DNA of 64,000 nucleotides from Halomonas maura (GCF_030409305.1 NZ_JAUFPQ010000031.1:1-64000); one strand, 5' to 3'. Shown: positions 37,581 through 46,843, numbered from the stretch's first letter. Notes: generated by a model from the letters alone, not told the origin. Numbers and translations: made by a program.

Positions 37581-39230
37581 TCACGGGAAGACGCCGCGCA
37601 GCAGCTTGGCCTCGGTGACCCGCGTGACGCCCTCGATCAGGGCCGCCGTGCGCATGTCGAGGTGACTCTCCTCGGCCCGTTCCAGGGTGCGCTCGAAGGC
37701 GTCCAGCAGGATCGCCTGCTGTCGGCGGTTGATCTCCTCGTGGGTCCACATCAGGTTCTGCATGCCCTGCACCCACTCGAAGTAGGACACCGTCACCCCC
37801 CCGGCATTGCCGAGGATATCCGGCAGCACGAAGACGTCGTGATCGGCGAGGATATCGTCCGCCTCGAGGGTGGTGGGCCCGTTGGCCCCCTCGGCCAGCA
37901 GCCGGCAATTCAGGCGGGCGGCGTTCTCGACCGTCACCTGGTTCTGCAGGGCCGCCAGCACCAGCACATCGCAGGGCAGCTCGAGCAGTTCGGCGTTGCC
38001 GATCACCTCCGCATCCGGGTAGCCCGCCAGCACCCGGTGCCCGGCCACATAGGCGAGCAGCGCCTCCACCGAGAGGCCATCGCGGCAATACAGCGCGGTG
38101 GAGGCATCGCCGACGCCGATGATCCGCACCCCGAGAGCGGCGAGGAAGATGGCGGTGTGGCTGCCGACGTTGCCGAAGCCCTGGATCACCGCCGTGGCGC
38201 CGGCGAGCTCGATGCCCAGGTGCGACGCCGAGGCCTCGATCAGGTACACCAGGCCGCGCCCGGTGGCTTCCTTGCGCCCCAGGGAGCCGCCCAGCACCAC
38301 CGGTTTGCCGGTGACCACGGCCGGCACCGCATGGCCGATCTGCTGGCTGTAGGTGTCCATCAGCCAGGCCATGACGCGCTCGTCGGTGCCCATGTCCGGC
38401 GCCGGGATGTCCTTGTCGGGGCCGATGGTCTCGATGATCTCGGTGGTGTAGCGGCGCGTCAGGCGCTGCAGCTCGCGATCGCTGAGGGTGGTGGGGTCGA
38501 CCCGCACCCCGCCCTTGGCGCCGCCGAAGGGCAGCCGCATCAGCGCACACTTCCAGGTCATCCACATCGCCAGGGCGGCGACCTCGCCGAGGTCCACGTC
38601 CTCGTGATAGCGGATGCCACCCTTGGTCGGTCCCATGGAGAGCACGTGCTGCACCCGGTAGCCGAAGACGGTCTCCACCTGGGCGCGATCGTCGCGAAAG
38701 AAGGGGAAGCTGACCATCTGGGTGCGCTGGGGGAACAGCAGCCGCTGGCGGATATTGTCGTCCAGGCCCATGTACTGGGCGGCCTTGAGAAACTGCTGCT
38801 GGGCCAGGCGGAACATCGGCGAGTCCCATTCGCCGCCCCGGGCCCGGGCACGGGACAGGGTGTAGCGGATCGCCCGCCCCAGGGCCACACCCTTGAGGTG
38901 CGTCTTGACCAGGTAGTCGTAGGCGCCGGACTCCACCGCCCGGGCGGCCAGCTTGAGGTCGTCGAGACTGGTCAGCACCACCACCGGCACCTGGGGCGCC
39001 ACCAGGCGCACGCGGAACAGCGTCTCCAGCTCCTCGCTGTCGGGCAGCACCAGGTCGAGCAGCACCAGGTCCAGCCCGCCCTTGACCAGCCGCGTGAGCC
39101 CGTCGGCCAGGTTGTCCACGGCCTCGACATCGCAGTCGAGCTGGGTATCGGCGGCGAGCAGCCGCTGGATCAGCTTGCTGTGAAGCGGATTGTCCTCGAC
39201 CAGCAAGAGGTGAATGGGGGAATCCTGCAT
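37581..39230 (-). CDS. receiver domain fused to glutamate dehydrogenase
   Basis: A 549-residue two-domain protein. Residues 5-125 form a complete CheY-like receiver: acidic pair Glu12-Asp13, phosphorylated Asp59 (LLDLVLPD), Thr87 and Lys109. Residues about 138-549 are a full-length hexameric-type Glu/Leu/Phe/Val dehydrogenase of about 412 residues, with Lys203 (PTKGGIRYH), Lys227 (TWKCALM), catalytic Lys239 (GGAKGG), Asp279 (APDMGT) and a Rossmann motif GFGNVG at 351-356. It would interconvert glutamate and 2-oxoglutarate. The linker (RARARGGEWDSP) is open and has no strong internal ribosome site. Start 39230 has GAGGG upstream; a GTG five codons earlier is an alternative. The kinase gene follows in the same operon, so phosphorylation-controlled GDH activity is the natural hypothesis. 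I know of no described precedent. Confidence 0.9.
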   Translation of the reverse strand: MQDSPIHLLLVEDNPLHSKLIQRLLAADTQLDCDVEAVDNLADGLTRLVKGGLDLVLLDLVLPDSEELETLFRVRLVAPQVPVVVLTSLDDLKLAARAVESGAYDYLVKTHLKGVALGRAIRYTLSRARARGGEWDSPMFRLAQQQFLKAAQYMGLDDNIRQRLLFPQRTQMVSFPFFRDDRAQVETVFGYRVQHVLSMGPTKGGIRYHEDVDLGEVAALAMWMTWKCALMRLPFGGAKGGVRVDPTTLSDRELQRLTRRYTTEIIETIGPDKDIPAPDMGTDERVMAWLMDTYSQQIGHAVPAVVTGKPVVLGGSLGRKEATGRGLVYLIEASASHLGIELAGATAVIQGFGNVGSHTAIFLAALGVRIIGVGDASTALYCRDGLSVEALLAYVAGHRVLAGYPDAEVIGNAELLELPCDVLVLAALQNQVTVENAARLNCRLLAEGANGPTTLEADDILADHDVFVLPDILGNAGGVTVSYFEWVQGMQNLMWTHEEINRRQQAILLDAFERTLERAEESHLDMRTAALIEGVTRVTEAKLLRGVFP

Positions 39231-39396
39231 GACGGCGGCCCTCACCCGGATCGCGATGCGAAGGCGGTCTGCCCTCGCCGCCGGCCCGCTAGCGCCTGAG
39301 TTGGCCCCGCCGACCGGCTTTACCTCTCAGCGTAGGCCAAGCGCCCAGTCCGGAACATAGCGGCCTCTCGCCGCCACGGACCGGCCGCGGGGCCGC

Positions 39397-40083
39397 TCAC
39401 GGCGCCAGGGACGCCCCCTGCCGCTCGAGGGCCCTGACGCTGGAGACGAAGTCGCTGAAACGCTCGCCCTGGATCAGCACGTGCTCGCGCAGGACATGCT
39501 CGGCCTGCTCCGCCTCCCCGGCCTCGATGGCGGCGAGGATCCGCCGATGCTCGTCCAGCGAGGTGCCCATGCGGTGGCGCACCTGCAGCTGCATGCGACG
39601 GTAGGGCTTGAGCCGCTGCTTCAGCTGGCGGGCCTCCTCGGCCAGGAAGCCATTGTGGCTCGCCGCGTAGATGGCGTGGTGGAACCCCTCGTTCTCGTAG
39701 TAGTACTCGTCCGGGTCACCACCCCGGGCGGCGGCCTCGCAGCGCCCCAGGGCCTCGCGCAGCTCGGCGAGTTCGCCCGCGGTGATCCGCCGCGCCGCCA
39801 GGCGACCGCACATGCCCTCCAGCTCCGCCATGACCTCGAACATCTCGATCAGCTGGTCGATGCCGATCTTCGCCACGAAGGTGCCCTTCTTGGGCGTCAC
39901 CGTGACCAGGCCGCTGGCCACCAGCTGCTGGATCGCCTCGCGCACCGGGGTGCGCGAGACCTGATATTCCCGGCCCAGGGCCTCGGGATCGAGCCGCTCG
40001 CCGGGCAGGCGTCGCCCGTTGATGATGTCGTCCTCCAGCGAATCCTTGAGTCGCTGGGCGTTCGATCGTTTCGCGCCGCTCAC
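39397..40083 (-). CDS. GntR-family (FadR-like, FCD) regulator of the malonate operon
   Basis: A 228-residue regulator with an N-terminal winged helix (RLKDSLEDDIINGRRLPGERL in part, then LGREYQVSRTPVREAIQQLVASGLV in part) and a C-terminal all-helical FCD ligand domain with metal-binding His positions. The GTG start at 40083 is six bases after GGAGG; a TTG further upstream at 40101 is less likely. It is divergent from the malonate uptake and degradation operon, and an inverted repeat overlaps that operon's promoter. Regulation by malonate or malonyl-CoA is inferred from gene order. Confidence 0.87.
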   Translation of the reverse strand: MSGAKRSNAQRLKDSLEDDIINGRRLPGERLDPEALGREYQVSRTPVREAIQQLVASGLVTVTPKKGTFVAKIGIDQLIEMFEVMAELEGMCGRLAARRITAGELAELREALGRCEAAARGGDPDEYYYENEGFHHAIYAASHNGFLAEEARQLKQRLKPYRRMQLQVRHRMGTSLDEHRRILAAIEAGEAEQAEHVLREHVLIQGERFSDFVSSVRALERQGASLAP

Positions 40084-40153
40084 AGGCCACCTCCCTTGCA
40101 ATGGAACGCCGATACGCCGGGGTCATTGCCACTATGGTCTAGTCCCGCGGCGT

Positions 40154-40182
40154 TTGACACTAGTATATGTCAAGCCTATAAG
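40154..40182 (+). promoter_or_regulatory. sigma-70 promoter of the malonate operon with overlapping operator
   Basis: TTGACA (40154-40159) and TATAAG (40177-40182) are spaced by 17 bp, an almost ideal sigma-70 promoter. The inverted repeat TGACA-N8-TGTCA (40155-40172) covers the -35 and spacer, fitting repression by the divergent GntR protein. A second palindrome, ATCAGC-CAT-GCTGAT (40191-40205), lies in the leader. Confidence 0.75.
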
Positions 40183-40240
40183 AAGTATACATCAGCCATG
40201 CTGATATATATCACACAACAACAATCTCTCAGGAGACGCC

Positions 40241-41239
40241 ATGAAAACCCCGATCGCATCCGCCGTTGCCTGCCTCTCGCTGGCCCTCGCCTTCAGCAGT
40301 GCCGCCGCGGCGGACACCGTGCTGCGTGCCTCCCACCAGTTCCCCGGCGGCCAGGGCGACGTGCGTGACGAGATGGTGCAGCTGATCGCCGACGAGGTCG
40401 CCGCCGCGGACGTCGACCTGCAGATCCAGGTCCACCCCGGACAGTCGCTGTTCAAGGCCAAGGAGCAATGGCCGGCGCTGGTGCGGGGCCGACTCGACAT
40501 GACCTCGCTGCCCCTCGACTACGCCAGCGGCCGACATCCGGAGTTCTCGGCCACCCTGATGCCCGGCCTGGTGCGCAGCCACGAGCGCGCCCAGCGGCTC
40601 AACGACTCCGAGTTCATGGACATGATCAAGCAGGTGATAAACGACGCCGGGGCCCGGGTGCTGTCCGACGCCTGGCTGGCGGGCGGCTTCGCCTCGAACA
40701 TGCGCTGCATCACCGCCCCGGACACCGTCGACGGGCAGACCATGCGTGCCGCCGGCCCGGCCTTCGACGAGATGCTGGCCACCGCCGGCGCGTCGATCGC
40801 CTCGATGCCGTCCTCCGAGATCTACACCGCCATGCAGACCGGCGTGCTCGACGGCGCCAACACCTCCTCCGGTTCGTTCGTCTCCTACCGCATCTACGAG
40901 CAGGTCGACTGCCTGACCGCCCCGGGCGAGAACGCCCTGTGGTTCATGTACGAGCCGATCCTGATCTCCGAGCAGAGCTGGGACAGGCTCAACGAGGCAC
41001 AGCAGCAGGCCCTCAGCGAGGCGGGCCAGAAGGCCGAGGAGTACTTCGCCGGCGAGGCCGCGGCCCTCGACCAGAAGCTGGTGGACGTCTACGAGGAAAA
41101 TGGCGTCGAGGTCGTGACCATGAGCGAGGAGAACTACGATGCCTGGCTGGAGATCGCCAAGCAGAGCTCCTACAAGACCTTCGCCGAGAACGTCCCCAAC
41201 GGTCAGGCACTGATCGACGCGGCCCTGGCCGTCGAGTGA
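40241..41239 (+). CDS. dctP: TRAP transporter substrate-binding protein (malonate operon)
   Basis: Periplasmic DctP-type binding protein, 332 residues. The signal peptide is MKTPIASAVACLSLALAFSSAAAA, cut near residue 24. The mature protein starts DTVLRASHQFPGG and contains the conserved Arg-containing region MRAAGPAFDEML that in DctP proteins holds a carboxylate ligand. AGGAG precedes the ATG. With the next two genes it forms a Na+-dependent TRAP importer. The genes that follow process malonate, so malonate is the likely ligand, as in the matPQMAB arrangement known from Sinorhizobium; another dicarboxylate such as maleate is also possible given the isomerase at the operon end. Confidence 0.9.
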   Translation: MKTPIASAVACLSLALAFSSAAAADTVLRASHQFPGGQGDVRDEMVQLIADEVAAADVDLQIQVHPGQSLFKAKEQWPALVRGRLDMTSLPLDYASGRHPEFSATLMPGLVRSHERAQRLNDSEFMDMIKQVINDAGARVLSDAWLAGGFASNMRCITAPDTVDGQTMRAAGPAFDEMLATAGASIASMPSSEIYTAMQTGVLDGANTSSGSFVSYRIYEQVDCLTAPGENALWFMYEPILISEQSWDRLNEAQQQALSEAGQKAEEYFAGEAAALDQKLVDVYEENGVEVVTMSEENYDAWLEIAKQSSYKTFAENVPNGQALIDAALAVE

Positions 41240-41306
41240 TCCCGTGCGCCAATCCCCGGCTGCCTCGCCCGAGGCAGCCCCCCACTCACTTACGCCGGGG
41301 TGTCCC

Positions 41307-41828
41307 ATGGATCACAGTCCCAGTCGCGCGGTTACGCCCAGCCGTGGCGTGATCGGCGCCTATATCCGTGTGCTCGACCGCCTGTCGACCGCGGTCGCCG
41401 TCCTCGCCGGCGCCCTGCTGCTGGCGGGCGTGCTGGCGGTCTGCCACATGATCTTCATGCGCTACGTGCTGGGGGAGAGCACCACCTGGCAGACCGAGTT
41501 CGCCGTCTTCTCCATCACCGGCGCCATGCTGTTCGGCGCCCCCTATGTGCTGATGACCGGCGGCCATGTCGCGGTCACGGTCCTTCCCGATGCCCTCGGC
41601 GGCTGGCCCCGCAAGGCCATGCAGCTGGTCGCGTCACTGGTCGGGCTGGGCTTCTGCGCCGCCCTGACCTACGGCGGCTGGCACTACCTCCTCGAGGCCT
41701 ACCACGGTGGCTGGACCACCGGCACGGTGTGGAACCCCCCGCTGTGGCCGGCCCTGCTGCCCCTGGCCCTCGGCATCAGCCTGCTCACGCTGCAGTACCT
41801 GGCGGAAATCCTACGCGGAGAATCCTGA
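41307..41828 (+). CDS. dctQ: TRAP transporter small permease (malonate operon)
   Basis: DctQ-type small membrane subunit, 173 residues, four membrane segments. The family pattern FMRYVLGESTTWQTEFAVFS is seen after the first helix. The start MDHSPSRAV is chosen because it precedes the first helix closely; the ribosome site is weak (CGGGGTG). An upstream in-frame start at 41244 adds 21 residues. It partners with the DctM subunit, which begins two bases after its stop. Confidence 0.88.
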   Translation: MDHSPSRAVTPSRGVIGAYIRVLDRLSTAVAVLAGALLLAGVLAVCHMIFMRYVLGESTTWQTEFAVFSITGAMLFGAPYVLMTGGHVAVTVLPDALGGWPRKAMQLVASLVGLGFCAALTYGGWHYLLEAYHGGWTTGTVWNPPLWPALLPLALGISLLTLQYLAEILRGES

Positions 41829-41830
41829 TT

Positions 41831-43165
41831 ATGGATCCAGTCACCAGCGGTATCCTGGTCATCCTCGCGCTGTTCGTGCTGATGGCGATCGGCACCCCCA
41901 TCGCCTTCGCCCTGGGCGGCGTCGCGCTCGGCGCCCTGGTGCTCGACCGCGGCATGAGCGAGCTGACCTACTTCGGCGAGACCTTCTTCAGCAGCATCGC
42001 CTCCTTCGGCTTCGTGGCGATCCCGATGTTCATCCTGATGGGCGCGGCGGTGGCCTCCTCGCCCACCGGGCGCGACCTGTATCGCTCCCTCGACCTGTGG
42101 CTGGGCAGGATGCCCGGCGGCCTGGCGATCTCCAACATCGGCGCCTGCTCGATCTTCGCCGCCCTGTCGGGCTCCTCGCCGGCCACCAGCGCGGCGATCG
42201 GCAAGCTGGGCATTCCCGAGATGCGCAAGCGCGGCTATCCCGACGGCGTCGCCGCCGGCTGCATCGCCGCCGGTGGCACCCTGGGCATCCTGATCCCGCC
42301 CTCGGTGACCATGATCGTCTACGGCATCTCCACCGAGACCTCCATCGGCCGGCTGTTCATCGCCGGCGCCCTGCCCGGGCTGATGCTCGCCGGGCTGTTC
42401 ATGGCCTGGACGCTGCTCGCCTGCAAGCTGGCCGGCGGCTATGGCACCCCGAGCCCGCTGGCGGCGGCGGCCCACCAGGTCAAGCAGAACGTCGAGGGCA
42501 ACCTCAAGGCGCTGGTGCGGGTGGTGCCCTTCCTGGTGGTGGTCACCGGCATCCTGTTCGCCCTCTACGGCGGCGTCGCCACCCCCTCGGAGGCGGCCGG
42601 GGCCGGCGCCTTCCTGTGCCTGGCGCTGGCGATCCTGGTCTACCGCATGTGGCAGGCGAAGCCGCTCACGCTGATCATGCGCGATGCCCTGCGCGAGAGC
42701 GTGATGATCATGCTGATCATCGCCGCCGCCGAGATCTTCGCCTTCGCCCTGTCGTCGCTGTTCATCACCCAGACGGTGGCCGGGGCGATCGCCGACCTCG
42801 AGGTCAACCGCTGGGTGCTGATGGCGATCATCAACCTCTTCCTGCTGGTGGCCGGCTTCTTCCTGCCCCCGGTGGCGGTGATCGTGATGACCGCGCCGAT
42901 CCTGCTGCCGATCATCCTGGCGGCCAACTTCGACCCCTACTGGTTCGCGGTGGTGCTGACCATCAACCTGGAGATCGGCCTGATCACCCCGCCGGTGGGC
43001 CTCAACCTGTTCATCATCAAGGGCATCGCCCCGGACATCGAGCTGCGCGACATCCTGATGGGGAGCCTCCCCTATGCGCTGTGCATGGTGCTGGGCATCG
43101 TCCTGCTGTGCTTCTTCCCGGGCATCGCCACCTGGCTGCCCGACCTGATCATGAGCCACTCATAA
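41831..43165 (+). CDS. dctM: TRAP transporter large permease (malonate operon)
   Basis: DctM-type large membrane subunit, 444 residues, about 11-12 hydrophobic segments. Typical stretches include AIGTPIAFALGG, GSSPATSAAIGKLGIPEM, GGTLGILIPPSV and LITPPVGLNLFIIKGI. It forms the Na+-coupled transport path with DctQ. It is followed by the malonyl-CoA decarboxylase gene 13 bp downstream, in the same operon. Confidence 0.92.
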   Translation: MDPVTSGILVILALFVLMAIGTPIAFALGGVALGALVLDRGMSELTYFGETFFSSIASFGFVAIPMFILMGAAVASSPTGRDLYRSLDLWLGRMPGGLAISNIGACSIFAALSGSSPATSAAIGKLGIPEMRKRGYPDGVAAGCIAAGGTLGILIPPSVTMIVYGISTETSIGRLFIAGALPGLMLAGLFMAWTLLACKLAGGYGTPSPLAAAAHQVKQNVEGNLKALVRVVPFLVVVTGILFALYGGVATPSEAAGAGAFLCLALAILVYRMWQAKPLTLIMRDALRESVMIMLIIAAAEIFAFALSSLFITQTVAGAIADLEVNRWVLMAIINLFLLVAGFFLPPVAVIVMTAPILLPIILAANFDPYWFAVVLTINLEIGLITPPVGLNLFIIKGIAPDIELRDILMGSLPYALCMVLGIVLLCFFPGIATWLPDLIMSHS

Positions 43166-43178
43166 GAGGCGACCCGCC

Positions 43179-44540
43179 ATGAACATGAGCTTCCTCCAGG
43201 AAATGTTCAGCACCATCACCCAGCGCGATGCCCTGCGCCGGCGGCGTAGCGACGAGCGGCTGCCCGCCAGCCATGGTCGCCTGGTCGAGTCCTGCAGGGC
43301 GCTGCTGGAAAGCGATGGCGAGGCGTCGAGCATCACCCTCGCCGGCCGTTGCCTGGAGCTCTACTCGAGGCTCGACGCCCCGGAGAAGCAGCGCTTCTTC
43401 GAGCGCCTCACCGAGGACTTCTCCGCGGACCCCGGGCACATCGACCAGGCCTATGCCCGCTACCGCGACTCGCGGGACACCCTCGCCCTGCAGGCGCTGT
43501 TCGATGCCTGCGAGCCGAGCCGCCAGGAGGTGCTGCGCCGGCTCAACCTGACCAGCGGCGGCACCCACGAACTGGTGCGCATGCGCGAGGACCTGCTGCC
43601 GCTGCTGCCCGAGCATCCCGAGCTGGGCGCGCTGAACGCCGACTTCGCGCACCTGTTCGCCTCCTGGTTCAACCGCGGCTTCCTGGTGCTCAAGCGCATC
43701 GACTGGAACACCCCGGCCGCCATCCTCGAGCGCATCATCCACTACGAGGCGGTCCACGAGATCCAGGACTGGAACGACCTGCGGCGTCGCCTGGACGCCC
43801 GCGACCGCCGCTGCTTCGCGTTCTTCCATCCGGCGATCGGCGACGAGCCGCTGATCTTCGTCGAGGTGGCCCTGAACAAGGGCCTGCCCGACCAGATCCA
43901 GGCGATCCTCCACGGCCACGACAACGACGTCGAGGCCTCGGACGCCGCCGACACCGCGGCCTTCTTCGGCATCAGCAACTGCCAGACCGGACTGCGCGGC
44001 ATCTCCTTCGGCAACTTCCTGATCAAGCAGGTCGTCCAGGAGCTGAAGCAGGAGCTGCCCGGGCTGCGCCACTTCGTCACCCTGTCACCGGTGCCCGGCT
44101 TCCGGCAGTGGCTCGAGACCACCTGTCTGGGCGACGATGCCCCGCTCGCCGGCGAGGCCCGCCAGGTCCTCGAGGCCCTCGAGACCGACGACTGGCACCG
44201 GGACCCGCAACGGGCCGCCGCGCTCGAGGAGGTCGTCAAGCCGCTGGCCGCCCACTACCTGCTGCGCGAGAAGAACCGCCGCGGCCTGCCGCTCAACCCG
44301 GTGGCGCGCTTCCACCTCGGCAACGGCGCGGAGCTGCATCGCATCAACTGGCTGGGCGACGTGTCCACGAAGGGCCTGCGCCAGGCCGCCGGGCTGATGG
44401 TCAACTACCTCTACGTGCTCGACGACATCGAACGCAATCACGAGCAATACAGCACCGACGGCACCATCGCCCACTCCTCGGGCATCCGCGACCTCGACCG
44501 GCGCGCCCGCAAACTGCTCAAGGGAGAGACTGCAAAATGA
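43179..44540 (+). CDS. matA: malonyl-CoA decarboxylase
   Basis: Enzyme converting malonyl-CoA to acetyl-CoA and CO2, 453 residues. The N-terminal helical domain and C-terminal GNAT-like catalytic domain of the MCD family are both present. The catalytic Ser303 lies in TLSPVPGFRQW and the catalytic His379 in RFHLGNGAELHRINW. The ATG at 43179 is preceded by GAGGCGA. Its stop overlaps the start of the malonyl-CoA synthetase gene by four bases (ATGA), so the two are co-translated, as expected for partners in malonate breakdown. Confidence 0.95.
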   Translation: MNMSFLQEMFSTITQRDALRRRRSDERLPASHGRLVESCRALLESDGEASSITLAGRCLELYSRLDAPEKQRFFERLTEDFSADPGHIDQAYARYRDSRDTLALQALFDACEPSRQEVLRRLNLTSGGTHELVRMREDLLPLLPEHPELGALNADFAHLFASWFNRGFLVLKRIDWNTPAAILERIIHYEAVHEIQDWNDLRRRLDARDRRCFAFFHPAIGDEPLIFVEVALNKGLPDQIQAILHGHDNDVEASDAADTAAFFGISNCQTGLRGISFGNFLIKQVVQELKQELPGLRHFVTLSPVPGFRQWLETTCLGDDAPLAGEARQVLEALETDDWHRDPQRAAALEEVVKPLAAHYLLREKNRRGLPLNPVARFHLGNGAELHRINWLGDVSTKGLRQAAGLMVNYLYVLDDIERNHEQYSTDGTIAHSSGIRDLDRRARKLLKGETAK

Positions 44541-46060
44541 GCCACAACCTCTTCGACACCCTGGCCCGCCGCATGCAGGACCGGGGGGATGCCGAGTTCA
44601 TCATCACTCGCGAGGGGCGCGGCTATACCTATGCCCAGGCCCTGGCGGCGACGAGCCGAGTGGCGGGCGCCCTGACCGCGCTGGGCGTAAGCCCCGGCGA
44701 TCGCGTCGCCGTGCAGGTGGACAAGAGCCCCGAGACCGTCCTGCTGTACCTGGCCTGCCTGCGCATCGGTGGCGTCTATTTGCCGCTCAACACCGGCTAC
44801 ACCGGCGAGGAGATCCGCTACTTCCTGGGCGACGCCGAGCCCGCGCTGTTCGTGTGCCGTCCCCAGGACCTCGACAGCGCCCGGCAGATCGCCGGGGAAT
44901 GCGGCTGCCCGGCGGTCGAGAGCCTCGGCACCCGGGGCGACGGCAGCCTGATGGCCCAGGGCGAGACGGCCACGCCGCGCGACGACATCGTGCCCCGCGG
45001 CGAGCGCGACCTGGCGGCGATCCTCTATACCTCGGGCACCACCGGGCGCTCCAAGGGCGCCATGCTGACCCATGACAACCTGCGCTCCAACGCCGAGGCG
45101 CTGGTGGCGAGCTGGCGCTTCACCGACGCCGACCGGCTGATCCATGCCCTGCCGATCTTCCATACCCACGGCCTGTTCGTGGCCTGCAACGTGGTGATGA
45201 TGTCCGGCGCCAGCATGCTGTTCCTGCCGCGCTTCGATGCCGACGTGATCGTCGAGGAGCTGCCGCGGGCCACCGCCATGATGGGGGTGCCGACCTTCTA
45301 TACGCGCCTGCTGCAGGACGAGCGGCTGAGCGCGGCACTGACCGCCAGCATGCGCCTGTTCGTCTCCGGTTCGGCGCCGCTGACCGCCGAGACCCACCAG
45401 GCCTTCGAGCAGCGCACCGGCCACGCCATCCTCGAGCGCTATGGCATGACCGAGACCAACATGAACCTCTCCAACCCCTACGACGGACGGCGCATCGCCG
45501 GCACCGTGGGCCGCCCGCTGCCCGGCGTCGAGATCCGCATCACCGACCTCGAGACCGGCGAGCCCGTCGCCGACGGCGAGATCGGCATGCTCCAGGTGCG
45601 CGGGCCCAACGTGTTCATCGGCTACTGGCGGATGCCCGAGAAGACCCGAGAGGAACTGCTCGAGGACGGCTTCTTCATCACCGGCGACCTGGCCCGGGTG
45701 GAGGAGCACGGGTACGTACAGATCGTCGGCCGCGACAAGGACCTGGTGATCTCCGGCGGCTACAACGTCTACCCCAAGGAGATCGAGCAGGTCATCGACG
45801 AACTCGACGAGGTGGACGAGTCCGCGGTGATCGGCGTGCCGCATCCCGACTTCGGCGAGGGGGTGACCGCCGTGGTGGTGCCGCGCCCCGGCGCCCGGAT
45901 CGACGAGACCCGGGTCATCGAATCACTGGCGGGACGGCTGGCCAAGTACAAGCAACCCAAGCGGGTGTTCTTCGTCGACGCGCTGCCGCGCAACACCATG
46001 GGCAAGGTGCAGAAGAACCAGCTGCGACAGCAGTTCCGGGATACCTACGCCGCCTCCTGA
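44537..46060 (+). CDS. matB: malonyl-CoA synthetase
   Basis: Acyl-adenylate-forming ligase that charges malonate with CoA using ATP, 507 residues. ANL-family cores are visible: the P-loop-like LYTSGTTGRSKGAM, the A5 motif ERYGMTETNMNLSNPYDG, the A7 TGD motif and the A10 Lys in NTMGKVQKNQL. The ERYGMTET and NPYDG context is characteristic of MatB. It overlaps matA and is followed by the maleate isomerase-type gene after 24 bases. Together with MatA it feeds malonate into acetyl-CoA. Confidence 0.95.
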   Translation: MSHNLFDTLARRMQDRGDAEFIITREGRGYTYAQALAATSRVAGALTALGVSPGDRVAVQVDKSPETVLLYLACLRIGGVYLPLNTGYTGEEIRYFLGDAEPALFVCRPQDLDSARQIAGECGCPAVESLGTRGDGSLMAQGETATPRDDIVPRGERDLAAILYTSGTTGRSKGAMLTHDNLRSNAEALVASWRFTDADRLIHALPIFHTHGLFVACNVVMMSGASMLFLPRFDADVIVEELPRATAMMGVPTFYTRLLQDERLSAALTASMRLFVSGSAPLTAETHQAFEQRTGHAILERYGMTETNMNLSNPYDGRRIAGTVGRPLPGVEIRITDLETGEPVADGEIGMLQVRGPNVFIGYWRMPEKTREELLEDGFFITGDLARVEEHGYVQIVGRDKDLVISGGYNVYPKEIEQVIDELDEVDESAVIGVPHPDFGEGVTAVVVPRPGARIDETRVIESLAGRLAKYKQPKRVFFVDALPRNTMGKVQKNQLRQQFRDTYAAS

Positions 46061-46084
46061 TCACGCCGTCCGAGAGGAACCGCC

Positions 46085-46843
46085 ATGCCTGCCACGGCCT
46101 ATCGCATCGGCCAGATCGTGCCGAGCTCCAACACCACCATGGAGACCGAGATCCCGGCGCTGCTGCGCGCCCGGGAGGCGGTGGCGCCGGAGCGCTTCAC
46201 CTTCCATTCCAGCCGCATGCGCATGAAGCAGGTGACCCGCGAGGAACTCGCGGCCATGGACGATGCGTCCGAGCGCTGCGCCCTGGAGCTCTCCGACGCC
46301 GCGGTCGACGTGATGGGCTATGCCTGCCTGGTGGCGATCATGAGCCGTGGCCGGGGCTATCACCGCGACTCCCAGCGGCGCCTGCACGAGGTGTCCGTCG
46401 CCAACGGCCAGCCGACCCCGGTGGTCAGCAGCGCCGGGGCCCTCACCGAGGGCCTGGCGACGCTGGGCGCCCGGCGCGTGGCCATCATCACGCCCTACAT
46501 GCCGGCGCTGACGCGGATGGTGGTGAACTACATCGAGGCCGAGGGCATCCGGGTGGTCGACAGCATCGCCCTGGAGATCCCCGACAACCTGGAGGTCGGT
46601 CGCCGCGACCCGATGGCCCTGGTCGACATCGTGCGTCGCCTGGACCTTCGCGAGGCGGACGCCATGGTGCTGTCGGCCTGCGTGCAGATGCCGTCGCTGG
46701 CGGCGATCCAGACGGTGGAGGACGGCCTGGGACTGCCGGTGGTCTCCGCCGCCACCTGTACCGTCTTCCAGATGCTCAGGGCCCTCGACCTGGAGCCCCG
46801 GGTGCCGGGAGCCGGCCGGCTGCTGAGCGGCGATTACCGCTAG
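46085..46843 (+). CDS. maleate cis-trans isomerase (Asp/Glu racemase superfamily)
   Basis: A 252-residue enzyme of the Asp/Glu racemase superfamily. The N-terminus YRIGQIVPSSNTTMETEIP and the two catalytic cysteines Cys81 (GYACLVAIM) and Cys199 (LSACVQMPSL) match maleate isomerase, which turns maleate into fumarate. Arylmalonate decarboxylase belongs to the same superfamily but has a single essential Cys, so the two-Cys arrangement favours an isomerase. AGAGGAA precedes the ATG. It is the last gene of the malonate operon, which is unexpected for a pure malonate pathway and suggests the transporter and operon also serve maleate. Its stop overlaps that of the convergent DUF2252 gene. Confidence 0.82.
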   Translation: MPATAYRIGQIVPSSNTTMETEIPALLRAREAVAPERFTFHSSRMRMKQVTREELAAMDDASERCALELSDAAVDVMGYACLVAIMSRGRGYHRDSQRRLHEVSVANGQPTPVVSSAGALTEGLATLGARRVAIITPYMPALTRMVVNYIEAEGIRVVDSIALEIPDNLEVGRRDPMALVDIVRRLDLREADAMVLSACVQMPSLAAIQTVEDGLGLPVVSAATCTVFQMLRALDLEPRVPGAGRLLSGDYR

